This document shows positions 52,408-61,637 of a stretch of DNA of 64,000 nt, piece by piece (the first letter of the stretch is position 1; every line of letters starts with the position of its first letter). Below the pieces are notes generated by a model. It had not been told where the DNA came from and did not search any database. It was given only the letters and a program-made list of their open reading frames with translations. The DNA is from Bact-08 sp964533215 (lineage in GTDB: Bacteria > Bacteroidota > Bacteroidia > Bacteroidales > UBA932). The stretch covers positions 1 through 64,000 of the forward strand of contig CAZHLJ010000005.1 of the NCBI GenBank assembly GCA_964533215.1, in the 5' to 3' direction. A program made the translations under genes and the position numbers.

Positions 52408-53814
52408 ATGAAATCAATATATTATAAAATTTTAACAATCATATTGTCAGGGTTGGTTTATACTGGCTGTAGTGATTTTGTTGATATAAAGACTCAGGGA
52501 CAACTTATCCCTGGTAAAATAAGTAATTACCGCTATCTCTTGAATAATACATCAGGCTTTGAGGTTGGCCCAAGATTACCTGACTTTGCCTCAGATGATA
52601 TAAGCATTGTGGATGGAAGTACCCAGCAGCTTGATTTGATAAGCGGAGAGTATAATGCATATTGGTACAAGAGCTATACATGGCAGTCTGTAATCTTTCC
52701 AAAAGGAAACTATCAGACAGACTCAGATTGGAACACAATGTATGGAACCATAGCGATTTGTAATACAATTATAAATGAAGTTCCTGGTTGTGAGGATGGT
52801 ACGCAGGCTGAAAAGTCTGCTCTGATTGCCGAAGCTTTGGTACATCGCGCAGATGCGTATCTGATGCTTGTCAACAGTTATGCTAAGCCATACAATGTGT
52901 CAACGGCATCTTCTGACCTTGGGCTTCCTCTGATTTTGACCCAGACTACGGAACAGTCTCTTAACAGGCAATCGGTTGAGAAGGTGTACAAACAGATCAT
53001 CGCAGACCTGGAAAAAGCTGTTAGGTCTCTCCCAAATGTTCAGGTATCTAACACTTTGCCCTCAAAACCCGCTGCATATGGTGAGTTGGCGCGTTGCTAT
53101 CTCTATATGAACAACTATGCAAAGGCTGCAGCATACGCAGACAGCGCTCTTATTACAAGGAACGCTCTTAATGATATGGGAGCCATGACGTCATTAAGTA
53201 CTTACCCTTCAAGAAAGAGTGATCCAGAAATTCTATTATCGAAAATAGTGACAGGAGGTACAACAGCGTATGCGCCGACTCCGCTAAGGCTTAGTGATGA
53301 TCTTTTGACCCTGCTCGGCACTTCTGATAAACGTTATACTCTTTTTACTGCTGAACCGGCAAAAATCGTAACTAAATATGTTGCAGCAGGAGGAAGATTT
53401 TTTTATAAAGACATAGCGCTTAACGAAGCTAGGAATATAGGGCCAAGCGTACCTGAAATGATGCTCATAAAAGCTGAGTACTATGCACGTAACAACGATC
53501 CTGTAAATGCCATGCTTTGGGTTAACAAGATCCGTGTAAAACGTTTTGCTGTAGCGGATTATGTTGCCATGACAGCTTCGAACGCCAATGACGCTTTGGC
53601 CAAAGTGATAAATGAACGTCACAGGGAATTCTTCTGCAGGATGTTGCGTTGGTGGGATATGAGGCGTCTAAAGGATGATCCTATGTTCCAGAAAACATAC
53701 AGCCGTACTTTCGGGGGAACTACATATACATTGACACCATCAAGCAATAGATATGTTTTACCGATTGCGGAGTACTTGACTGAAATGAATCCTGAGCTGG
53801 AGCAGAATCCGTGA
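52408..53814 (+). CDS. SusD/RagB-family outer-membrane lipoprotein (locus 2)
   Basis: ATG 52408 is used; the longer frame begins at a GTG. The 468-residue protein has a lipobox-like VYTGC (C near residue 21), SDFVDIKTQGQLIPGKISNY at the mature N-terminus, helical TPR-like segments (ALVHRADAYLMLVNSYAKPY), and the C-terminal INERHREFFCRMLRWWDMRR block typical of SusD. It should bind substrate over the SusC porin. It follows susC by 12 bases. Confidence 0.93.
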   Translation: MKSIYYKILTIILSGLVYTGCSDFVDIKTQGQLIPGKISNYRYLLNNTSGFEVGPRLPDFASDDISIVDGSTQQLDLISGEYNAYWYKSYTWQSVIFPKGNYQTDSDWNTMYGTIAICNTIINEVPGCEDGTQAEKSALIAEALVHRADAYLMLVNSYAKPYNVSTASSDLGLPLILTQTTEQSLNRQSVEKVYKQIIADLEKAVRSLPNVQVSNTLPSKPAAYGELARCYLYMNNYAKAAAYADSALITRNALNDMGAMTSLSTYPSRKSDPEILLSKIVTGGTTAYAPTPLRLSDDLLTLLGTSDKRYTLFTAEPAKIVTKYVAAGGRFFYKDIALNEARNIGPSVPEMMLIKAEYYARNNDPVNAMLWVNKIRVKRFAVADYVAMTASNANDALAKVINERHREFFCRMLRWWDMRRLKDDPMFQKTYSRTFGGTTYTLTPSSNRYVLPIAEYLTEMNPELEQNP

Positions 53815-53842
53815 CAATATTTTTAATGAAATTTCCAGCAAC

Positions 53843-53876
53843 AATGGGCCAGAGATTGATTTATCTTTGGCCCATT
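53843..53876. other. Intergenic hairpin after susD (locus 2)
   Basis: AATGGGCCAGAGAT (53843-53856) pairs with ATCTTTGGCCCATT (53863-53876) over 14 bp with one G-U pair and loop TGATTT. No T-run follows on either strand, so it is not a typical terminator. It may protect or process the mRNA between susD and the TlpA-like gene. Confidence 0.6.
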
Positions 53877-54004
53877 CATCAAAACAAAAATCTTAAACAT
53901 CTATTTAAATTAATTACAGATCAGGCAAACGAAACCAGAACAAACTTCAGAAACAAGATCTACTTAAATACTATGGAGACAAAAAAAAACACTGCTATAA
54001 TTTT

Positions 54005-56002
54005 ATGAAAACAATAAAAAATTCGTTGCTATTACTATTATTACTGATTGGAGGCGCAGTATATGCGCAAAAAACCGTCAGTCCTTTTTCTGTATCACCT
54101 GAAAAAGCAATTTCGGGAGAACTCATAACTATTACATACAATCCTAAAGGAACCGTGCTGGAGGGTAAAGATGAGGTTGCTGCCGTGATCTACCTTTACA
54201 GAGATTTCCAGTGGAGTACTGAAGACCTGGACTTAAAGAAAAGTGGAGGTTCCTGGGCAGCTTCGTACAAGTTGCCTGATAATTGTGCCTTTTTTGCCTG
54301 TAAATTTAAATCCGGAGATATTGTTGATTCCGGCAGTAAGACGACATATGGTTATATGACTACCGACAAAAGTACCGGAAGAAATTTTGCAGGAGCATAT
54401 CCAGCCTGGGGAATGCTCAGAAATACCACATTTGCAGACCAAACACCAAAATGTGCATCAGACAGTGCCATGATTGGCGACGACGTAATGCTTTACTGGA
54501 TTAACCAAGAGCTACTTTACCATCCTGAGAGCAGAGTCAAGGTCTTTTATCCGGCACTGACGTTGGTGAAAAAGATGGGAAAGGAAAATGCAACTGCCAA
54601 AATCGAGAAAGAGTTAAAAGCCATTCTTTCGTTGGACAATGTAGATGAAAATGCCATGATTCAGGTTCAGAAAGGTTATGCCATGCTATTAGGAGATTAC
54701 AAAAGAGCCGACTCATTAGGCCAGGTTATGCTGGGGAAATATCCTAAAGGCATTACTGCAAGAGATAAGGCAATTGTACAAATGTTCCGTGAGCCAGATT
54801 ATGCTAAGAAAGCTGCCTTGTGGTCTCAATTCGGGATAGACTTTCCTGCTGAAAAATTCAAAAATGTAATTACAGACTTCACAGATCTTTATCTTGTAAA
54901 GGTATATCGTGCCATTGCTTATGAACCCATAATGAACCGTAATGATTATACAGTATTTGAGAAGCTATTGCCAGAATCACCAATAGGAGCCCTGTTGGAT
55001 TATTACTATCATGTAATCGAGGTCCCATTGGAAAGGAACGACCTGACCGCAGCATTTCTCCTGCCGTATGCCACAAAAATCATGAAGGAGATTGAAGATG
55101 CAGGAATGGACAAATCGCTTGAAGAATCGCGGTTTTACTCTCCAAAAGAGTGGAAGACCGAGGTTTTGTCAAAGTTCAGAAATTCATATCTGGTACATGC
55201 CAATTTGCTGAATCAAGTTGGTGACTATAAAAATGCATTGGAATACATGGAAAAAGTCAAAGGTTTCTATGGTTACAAGACAGCTGAATTCAACTCATTG
55301 TATGTAGAATTGCTGAATAAGAACGGAAGGTCGGAAGCAGTGCTCTCTTTCATTGAAAAGGCTGCTAACGAGAATGCTATGTCTGAAAAGATGATTGAGA
55401 TTCTGAAATCTGCATATATCAGTAAGAATAAAAGCGAAGTTGGATTTGAAGCCTATTTCAACTCTTTGAAATCCAAGACATTGGTTGAAGCTCAACGGGA
55501 GGAATTAAAAAAATCCCTGATAAAGAAGAAGATATCATCATTTAATCTTGAGAGCATCAATGGATCATATGTAGACCTCTCCAAACAGAAAGGAAAAATC
55601 GTAGTTCTTGATTTATGGGCAACATGGTGTGTGCCATGCAAGGCTGCTCTTCCCGGAATGCAACTGGCAGTGGATAAATACAAAAATGACCCAAATGTTG
55701 CATTTTACTTTATTGCCACAGATGAGACTGACCCGAATTACAGACAAAAAATCAAGGATTACATAAAACTGAAAAATTATACAATCAACGTGTTGTATGA
55801 TGCTGTAGATCCTCAAACCAAGAAATTGAATGATACTTACACAAAATATTGCAAGGAGATTGGTTTTTCAGGCATTCCTCAGAAGATCATAATTGATGGA
55901 GATGGCAATATGCGCTGGCAGTCTACCGGTTATAAAGGAAGCCCAAGTGCATTGGCAGATGAAATCTCATGCGTTATAGAATTATTGAAGGCAGAGAAAT
56001 AA
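54005..56002 (+). CDS. TlpA-like thioredoxin-domain protein with long N-terminal region (locus 2)
   Basis: The 665-residue protein has a signal peptide ending near AVYAQ. An Ig-like N-terminal domain (about 25-125) and a long helical, TPR-like part (about 180-500) precede a C-terminal TlpA-like thioredoxin domain. Its active site is WCVPC (near residues 541-545, context DLWATWCVPCKAALP), and the cis-Pro segment reads GFSGIPQKIIIDGDG. It probably reduces disulfides at the outer membrane or in the periplasm. It lies 190 bases after susD and 1 base before the alpha/beta hydrolase gene. Confidence 0.87.
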   Translation: MKTIKNSLLLLLLLIGGAVYAQKTVSPFSVSPEKAISGELITITYNPKGTVLEGKDEVAAVIYLYRDFQWSTEDLDLKKSGGSWAASYKLPDNCAFFACKFKSGDIVDSGSKTTYGYMTTDKSTGRNFAGAYPAWGMLRNTTFADQTPKCASDSAMIGDDVMLYWINQELLYHPESRVKVFYPALTLVKKMGKENATAKIEKELKAILSLDNVDENAMIQVQKGYAMLLGDYKRADSLGQVMLGKYPKGITARDKAIVQMFREPDYAKKAALWSQFGIDFPAEKFKNVITDFTDLYLVKVYRAIAYEPIMNRNDYTVFEKLLPESPIGALLDYYYHVIEVPLERNDLTAAFLLPYATKIMKEIEDAGMDKSLEESRFYSPKEWKTEVLSKFRNSYLVHANLLNQVGDYKNALEYMEKVKGFYGYKTAEFNSLYVELLNKNGRSEAVLSFIEKAANENAMSEKMIEILKSAYISKNKSEVGFEAYFNSLKSKTLVEAQREELKKSLIKKKISSFNLESINGSYVDLSKQKGKIVVLDLWATWCVPCKAALPGMQLAVDKYKNDPNVAFYFIATDETDPNYRQKIKDYIKLKNYTINVLYDAVDPQTKKLNDTYTKYCKEIGFSGIPQKIIIDGDGNMRWQSTGYKGSPSALADEISCVIELLKAEK

Positions 56003-56003
56003 T

Positions 56004-57410
56004 ATGGACAGAAAGAAAGTATTTACTCTGATTCTGCTTGTTACAGGACTGAATATATGTGCAGTTGCACAGGATTCTATCTGGCAGGGCAGGATAGGTT
56101 CTCTGAGGGTTGTACTCAAAGTTATTCCGGATTCTTTGAAAAAGAATAATACAGTCTTTTTCAATTTTCCGGATGAATTTGATCACTATAATGCCTTCAG
56201 TTGTCAAAAATGTGATAAGGATAGCATCTGTGTAGGTTCTGAAAATTCAGGACTTATGTTCAAGGGGGCCTTCTCAAATGACAGGAAGATGGTAACAGGT
56301 GTTTTTTCCCGTTACAAAAAAGTAAGAAAGATAACACTTGCAATGGTTGATGGAATCAAGCCTCTGGTAATGCCTCAGACACCTGTGCCTCCATTTCCGT
56401 ATATTTCCGAGGATGTCATCTATAAGGATGATATTACTGGAATTGTATTTGGGGGTACACTTACTTTGCCGAAGCAGAAAAAAAACTGTCCGGCAGTCAT
56501 AATTGTTTCAGGGACCGGACCTCAGGATCGTGATGGCACAATGGCGGGACATAAAATGTTTGCTGTATTGGCAGATTATCTGACTCGTAATGGTATTGCT
56601 GTATTAAGGGTGGATGACAGAGGGGTCGGCAAGACAACCGGCAGGTATGATACCTCGACAACTGAAGATTTTGCGAAAGATGTCTTGACATCGATTCAAT
56701 TTCTGAAATCCAGGAAAGAGATAAATCCATCGAAAATAGGCCTTATAGGCCACAGTGAAGGCGGAGCCGTGATTTCCATTGCTGCATCCAAATCCAAGGA
56801 TGTGGCTTATTTGGTAAGTGTTGCAGGCCTGGCGATGGATGGCCTTGATGCCTTACGTAAGCAAAATGCTGATCTGGTGTCAGCTGCACCTATTCCGGAT
56901 TATGATAAAAAACGCTATGATCAGATAAATGAAATAATGTTCACGACCGCTTATAGATATGCCAATTCGGATAGTCTGGAACAGAAGCTGAATGCTGCCT
57001 ATAATGAGTGGAAGAAAAATGATGATGAGTATTTCAAGACTTTGAAAATTGAGTATGACCACTTCCGATTTCCAATTTACAGATATGTAATTCAAGCTAC
57101 CGGACCATGGTATCGCTTCTTTATTCAATACAATCCTGCAAAATATCTCACAAAGGTTACTGTTCCTATCCTTGCTATAAACGGAGATAAGGACATGATG
57201 GTTTCATGTCGGGAAAATCTCTATAACTGGGTCAGATATCCGGCAGCCGGAGGAAACAAGAAAGTCAGGGCTGAAACAATGCCGGGACTGAATCATTTGT
57301 TCCAGCACTGTGTGACTGGAGATCAGGATGAGTATTCTTCTATTGATGAGACATTTGCACCTGAGGCTCTCAAGATAATAGGAGATTGGATTTTAGATAA
57401 GGTTAAGTAG
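56004..57410 (+). CDS. Exported alpha/beta hydrolase
   Basis: The 468-residue protein has a signal peptide, an N-terminal domain of about 120 residues, and an alpha/beta hydrolase domain. The oxyanion segment reads VSGTGPQDRDGT, the nucleophile elbow GHSEGG (S251), the acid candidate is in AINGDKDMM, and the His is in PGLNHLFQHC. This pattern fits serine esterases or peptidases related to the S9/S33 clans. It is the last gene of the second SusC/SusD locus and may hydrolyse the imported substrate or a conjugate of it. Confidence 0.87.
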   Translation: MDRKKVFTLILLVTGLNICAVAQDSIWQGRIGSLRVVLKVIPDSLKKNNTVFFNFPDEFDHYNAFSCQKCDKDSICVGSENSGLMFKGAFSNDRKMVTGVFSRYKKVRKITLAMVDGIKPLVMPQTPVPPFPYISEDVIYKDDITGIVFGGTLTLPKQKKNCPAVIIVSGTGPQDRDGTMAGHKMFAVLADYLTRNGIAVLRVDDRGVGKTTGRYDTSTTEDFAKDVLTSIQFLKSRKEINPSKIGLIGHSEGGAVISIAASKSKDVAYLVSVAGLAMDGLDALRKQNADLVSAAPIPDYDKKRYDQINEIMFTTAYRYANSDSLEQKLNAAYNEWKKNDDEYFKTLKIEYDHFRFPIYRYVIQATGPWYRFFIQYNPAKYLTKVTVPILAINGDKDMMVSCRENLYNWVRYPAAGGNKKVRAETMPGLNHLFQHCVTGDQDEYSSIDETFAPEALKIIGDWILDKVK

Positions 57411-57445
57411 CACCCCCTGTTTTAACTAATGTTGCTTATCTATTT

Positions 57446-57476
57446 TGGCCACTCTGCTGAATCTGCAGGGTGGCCA
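57446..57476 (+). terminator. Terminator-like hairpin after locus 2
   Basis: TGGCCACTCTGC (57446-57457) pairs with GCAGGGTGGCCA (57465-57476) over 12 bp with one G-U pair. The following TTATTATAATAAATT is AT-rich but not a pure T-run, so termination may be partial. Confidence 0.6.
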
Positions 57477-57513
57477 TTATTATAATAAATTCCTGTAAAT
57501 GTGCATTTTTACC

Positions 57514-57521
57514 TATTTTTG
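57514..57521 (+). promoter_or_regulatory. -7 element of the AraC-type regulator gene
   Basis: TATTTTTG is an exact -7 match 26 bases before ATG 57548. The -33 region (TTCCTG at 57490-57495) is weak. Confidence 0.45.
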
Positions 57522-57547
57522 TTTTATATTAGCAGCAAAGCAATTAT

Positions 57548-58354
57548 ATGTTTCAAGTAGAGCAGTACGATACAAAAAACACCCAAAGCTGGCTTATCCG
57601 TCAATTTGAGTTTTTTCAGTTTGACGACTCTTTTATTGCTGAAAAATTCATTCCACGTCCCGATATTTCTATAATCTTTCATTTTAAAGATACGCCATTG
57701 ATATTGGACAATACTAAAATAAGACTCGAACCATTTTTTGCTGCGCCCATTATCTCGAAGTCACTTGTCTTGAACTTCCATGGAACAATGGATTCGTTTG
57801 TAGTAATTTGTAAGCCGACGGTATTTTCCCGTATTTTCGGGATTGATTTGTCTCCTTTGAAAAAACGGAGCATTAATCTGCCAGACAGCCTTTTTTATCC
57901 TCTTTGGCTGGAATTGTCAGAGACAAGAGATGCCTCCGAGCGTATCGGACTATTTACCAGTTTTATAAATTCATTTCATAAAAGCCCATATAGTCCGGAT
58001 GCAGTGGATCTGCTCTATGATAAGATTATTGAGAGAGGAAGTACGACATTGCTTAAAGATATTATTGCAGACTGTCCGGGTAGCCAAAGAACGTTAGAGA
58101 GAAATTTTATAAAACGCACCGGTGTAAGTCCCAAGACATTAATGAGGATAGTACGCATAGATTATCTATGGACAAAAATCAAAAACGAGAATGCCATAGA
58201 TTACCAGGAGCTGGTCTTTAAGGGGAACTATTTCGACCAGGCTCATTTTATCAATGACTTCAAATCTATTATAGGTGAGGCTCCCAGCTATTTTTTCAAT
58301 CGGAACCTCAATATTGTAAAGATGTTTTCAGGAAGGGTAGAATCCAAGATGTAA
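57548..58354 (+). CDS. AraC-family transcriptional regulator
   Basis: The 268-residue protein has an N-terminal domain of about 150 residues (RPDISIIFHFKDTPLILDNT) and a C-terminal AraC-type double helix-turn-helix (about 165-250: LKDIIADCPGSQRTLERNFI, then YFDQAHFINDFKSIIGEAPS). The second helix pattern and the FDQAHF segment are typical of the family. It lies between the end of SusC/SusD locus 2 and the OmpA-domain gene, with its own promoter. Its target and inducer are unknown. Confidence 0.9.
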   Translation: MFQVEQYDTKNTQSWLIRQFEFFQFDDSFIAEKFIPRPDISIIFHFKDTPLILDNTKIRLEPFFAAPIISKSLVLNFHGTMDSFVVICKPTVFSRIFGIDLSPLKKRSINLPDSLFYPLWLELSETRDASERIGLFTSFINSFHKSPYSPDAVDLLYDKIIERGSTTLLKDIIADCPGSQRTLERNFIKRTGVSPKTLMRIVRIDYLWTKIKNENAIDYQELVFKGNYFDQAHFINDFKSIIGEAPSYFFNRNLNIVKMFSGRVESKM

Positions 58355-58446
58355 ATTGTCGTTTTTTTCCAATCATAGGATTTTATTGCTGAATACTTTT
58401 ACCGATAATTCCGATAACGGTAAATATTAACTCTTAAATACTATTT

Positions 58447-59670
58447 ATGAAGAAAATAGCGATAATTGCTTGTCTGCTGATATGTTCAAACACACATATC
58501 AGCGCTCAGTCATGGCTCGAGAAAGTAGGAAGCAGGACAAAAGATAAGGCTGTTCAAAAAGTAGAACAGCGAGTTGAAAATAAAATAGATGAGACTACCG
58601 ATAAAATCCTTGATAAATCGGAAGAGGCTTTAAAGAAAGCGGGTAAAAAGGGAGAAAAGACAACACAACCGGCTTCAGAAAAGCAAATAGGCAAGGAATC
58701 CTCTGCCACACAGCAGAAAACTGATATTTCTTATGCAAAATTCGACTTTATCCCTGGTAATGAAGTTATTTTTGAAGATGACCTCAAAGGTGAACAGAAA
58801 GGCGAATTTCCAAGCAAATGGGATTTGATGGAAGGAAATGCCGAAATTGCACAGGTCAATGGGGAAAATGTATTGGCTATTGTTGGCTATACTTATATTA
58901 CACCGTTGTTTAAGGATAAGGCCTTCAAACTTCCGGACGAATTTACACTTGAGTTTGATCTTCTTATAGATGGCAAAGAAGGTGAAAATTCTGTTGAATT
59001 TACCAACGAAAACAACGAGACAATTGCCTCTTCTCTTTTTTGGAAAGATAACAACCGCTTTTTGTTCAAATGGAATATTACAGAGATTGAAAGAGACAGC
59101 GAAGACACATATGACAACAGTCCTGGTTGGCATCACTACGCTTTGTCTTTCAATAAGCGGGCTATGAAAGTATATATGGATTCAAAACGTGTCGCAAATA
59201 TACCCAGTATTACCGGAAAACTTTCCAAAGTAAAGATCTTTGCACGAGGTAGTGAGGACAACAGCGCGTTTCATATCAAAAACATACGTATAGCCAAAGG
59301 GGCAGTCCCATTATACGAAAGGTTGATGACAGATGGGAAAATCGTAACATATGGTATTACTTTTGACTTAGGCAAAGCCACTATAAAACCACAATCTATG
59401 GGGACTATCAACGAAATCTTTGCTATTCTTCAAAAATATCCGGACCTGAAATTTTCTGTAGAAGGACATACCGACAATACCGGTAATTCCGCATCCAATC
59501 AAACACTCTCAGAGGCTCGCTCAAAAGCTGTTTGTGATAAATTGCAGCAAATGGGTATTGATGCAAATCGTCTTTCATCCAAGGGTTACGGAATGAGCAA
59601 GCCTGTTGATACTAATGATACCCCTGAAGGGAGAGCAAAAAACCGTAGGGTGGAGTTTGTGAAGTTATAA
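58447..59670 (+). CDS. OmpA-domain protein with coiled and LamG-like regions
   Basis: The 407-residue exported protein has a signal peptide ending near ISAQ. It continues with a helical, charge-rich region (about 30-90: KAVQKVEQRVENKIDETTDK), a concanavalin/LamG-like domain (about 105-280: EFTLEFDLLIDG, then GWHHYALSFNKRAMKVYMDS), and a C-terminal OmpA-like domain (about 295-407: VEGHTDNTGNSASNQTLSEA, then GRAKNRRVEFVKL). OmpA domains bind peptidoglycan. It probably joins the outer membrane or a surface glycan to the wall. Two unknown secreted proteins follow closely. Confidence 0.88.
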   Translation: MKKIAIIACLLICSNTHISAQSWLEKVGSRTKDKAVQKVEQRVENKIDETTDKILDKSEEALKKAGKKGEKTTQPASEKQIGKESSATQQKTDISYAKFDFIPGNEVIFEDDLKGEQKGEFPSKWDLMEGNAEIAQVNGENVLAIVGYTYITPLFKDKAFKLPDEFTLEFDLLIDGKEGENSVEFTNENNETIASSLFWKDNNRFLFKWNITEIERDSEDTYDNSPGWHHYALSFNKRAMKVYMDSKRVANIPSITGKLSKVKIFARGSEDNSAFHIKNIRIAKGAVPLYERLMTDGKIVTYGITFDLGKATIKPQSMGTINEIFAILQKYPDLKFSVEGHTDNTGNSASNQTLSEARSKAVCDKLQQMGIDANRLSSKGYGMSKPVDTNDTPEGRAKNRRVEFVKL

Positions 59671-59672
59671 AA

Positions 59673-60311
59673 ATGAATATGAGAAATTTCGTTGCTCTAA
59701 TCGCATTGGTATTATTTAGCGTTAATCTTTTGGCGCAGAATGAAGTCAGCTATGGGATAAAATGTGGAACGCTGACTTACTCTGTAAGGTCAACAACCGT
59801 TTTGCCTGGGATGCCCCCACTCAAAGTTATGGCAGAAGGCAAAAGCAGTTTTGATGAATACGGCAAAAAAACAGCTACCCGCTACACAGAAACAACCGAT
59901 CCTGGAGAAGCAATTCTTAAGAGCACAAAACACTACTTTTCACTTTGCCTGCCAGATTATTACTGTCTGATAAACACCGATTCAGGAGAAAAAATTGATG
60001 AGGAAAATCTTTCGGGAGCTACCAAAGAAATGCTGGAACGTCACAGTATTACTGATTATGATAATTTAACTGGAACTGAAGCCGGGATTTTTACTTCTGA
60101 ATATACAGGAACTATCATTTATCTCGGAAAAACATGCAAAAAATACAGGATTACTGAAAAAGTGCCTTTATATGGTAATGAAGATATAGTAGTAGTTTGG
60201 AATAATATTGTGCTGCAGCGGACTTCCAAAACTCCCTATTTGAAATACGAATATACAGTTGTCAGAATAGATGAGAGTACTCCAGATACATCCTTGTTTA
60301 CAATACCTTAA
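59673..60311 (+). CDS. Secreted protein of unknown function
   Basis: The 212-residue protein has a signal peptide ending near LLAQ and a beta-rich mature part (YGIKCGTLTYSVRSTTVLPG, GTIIYLGKTCKKYRITEKVP). No family is recognised. It starts 2 bases after the OmpA-domain gene and is surely cotranscribed. The next gene begins 1 base after its stop, so the three form one operon. Confidence 0.6.
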   Translation: MNMRNFVALIALVLFSVNLLAQNEVSYGIKCGTLTYSVRSTTVLPGMPPLKVMAEGKSSFDEYGKKTATRYTETTDPGEAILKSTKHYFSLCLPDYYCLINTDSGEKIDEENLSGATKEMLERHSITDYDNLTGTEAGIFTSEYTGTIIYLGKTCKKYRITEKVPLYGNEDIVVVWNNIVLQRTSKTPYLKYEYTVVRIDESTPDTSLFTIP

Positions 60312-60312
60312 A

Positions 60313-61383
60313 ATGAAAAAGCAGATTCTTCTTTTTTTGACAATAATTTTATCACAACTCTCAATATTAGGACAAAATAAAACGCCATTTTCTGACAAAA
60401 TAGTAGAACACAATGGTGTAGCTTTTCTCCCATATTGCAAAGGGGAAGTGAAAAATAAAATTACAGGGAACAATAACAGCAATGCCGATAAAATATTTTC
60501 TGTTATTGCTTCATGGCAGCCATTTTGTCCGCCTCAGGGATTTAAACTAACCGCTTTTGGCGATAATTCCTATTTAGAGCTAATTCTGGATCCCTATTTT
60601 TTAGAAAGCGGACAGGCTATCACCAACGGCGGGTCATCTGCAACAATTTATTTTAATGCCCCTTCAAAAATATTTGATATTCCTGTGGTTTCTGACATTT
60701 ATTTTAAGCCTGAAAAAACAGCTGATTTTTTAGGATATCCTATTTACTTCAACGGACGATTTGAAACCTCTGCTATATCTAAAGCCCAAAATCCTTTATT
60801 CTTGCCTGTTACAAGAGAAGAGTTTCTGAAAGACTTGATTGCTGATGAAGAAAAGAAACAGAAAGAATATGGCACAGGGCTTTCTGTCGATGAGAGTCTG
60901 CGTGAAATGGAAAAAGCATACCGGGAATTATTGAAAAGAGACAAAGTGGCCGCCGCCGAATTTAAAAATGAAATGGATGACTACGCTGCCAATCTAAAAC
61001 AAAACATCGACACTCCTGACTTGGTCTCCTTACTCAAAACTGAGTTAGACAAACTCTCGCCATCCGAACGTAAAACGCAGGCATATTACTCTATAGGCGC
61101 TATGGAAAAATATGGCAACTTCTCAGGTCTGGTTCCTGAGAGTGACAAGGATTCCGGCAATCTCTTGGTCCGTCCTAATTACAGTTTGATTGAAAAGGGG
61201 AAAAATTCAATTCAACTAATAGTGGTAAAGTGGAATTTAACAACTACCAACAAAGAAAATTGCTCTCCACGCCTATATATCCCAAAACAAAATGTTGGCT
61301 ATGAAATAGCAGACAACATACTTTCTGAGCTATATAATAATACTGATATTTGGAGGCAAATATTGCGTAAAATGGAAAAGTAG
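60313..61383 (+). CDS. Secreted protein of unknown function
   Basis: ATG 60313 gives a clear signal peptide (MKKQILLFLTIILSQLSILG); the longer frame overlaps the previous gene. The 356-residue protein has a beta-rich N-terminal half (PPQGFKLTAFGDNSYLELIL) and a helical, charged C-terminal half (DESLREMEKAYRELLKRDKV). No family is recognised. It ends the OmpA-domain operon. The following 254 bases up to the NamZ-like gene contain no gene or clear terminator. Confidence 0.6.
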   Translation: MKKQILLFLTIILSQLSILGQNKTPFSDKIVEHNGVAFLPYCKGEVKNKITGNNNSNADKIFSVIASWQPFCPPQGFKLTAFGDNSYLELILDPYFLESGQAITNGGSSATIYFNAPSKIFDIPVVSDIYFKPEKTADFLGYPIYFNGRFETSAISKAQNPLFLPVTREEFLKDLIADEEKKQKEYGTGLSVDESLREMEKAYRELLKRDKVAAAEFKNEMDDYAANLKQNIDTPDLVSLLKTELDKLSPSERKTQAYYSIGAMEKYGNFSGLVPESDKDSGNLLVRPNYSLIEKGKNSIQLIVVKWNLTTTNKENCSPRLYIPKQNVGYEIADNILSELYNNTDIWRQILRKMEK

Positions 61384-61637
61384 GGAAGTAGGTGGAGCAG
61401 TAAATTTCCAGTGGAGGCAAAAGCGTTGGAAACGTATAAAGAACGATGGCAGATAGGGACAGCTGTGATTGTAGCCTTTACAACATATTAGAAAGATAAG
61501 AATATTAAAACCTAAACGGCGGGCAATGAGTTTGTCCAAATATGGTCTTGACTTCGTATGTCATTAATTTTTAAGCTATTACTGCACTTGTCAATTTGAT
61601 ATATAAATTTTGTCATGTACTTAATACTATCAGATTC

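Noticed and set aside
53811..54008. 65-codon frame between susD and the TlpA-like gene
   Set aside because: It begins at a GTG overlapping susD, overlaps the next gene start, has no family features, and crosses the strong intergenic hairpin.
58675..59136. 153-codon minus-strand frame within the OmpA-domain gene
   Set aside because: It is a shadow of the real gene; the plus frame has a signal peptide and a full OmpA domain.
61384..61637. Gap between the last OmpA-operon gene and the NamZ-like gene
   Set aside because: I looked for a small gene, RNA or terminator and found only AT-rich sequence without convincing structure.
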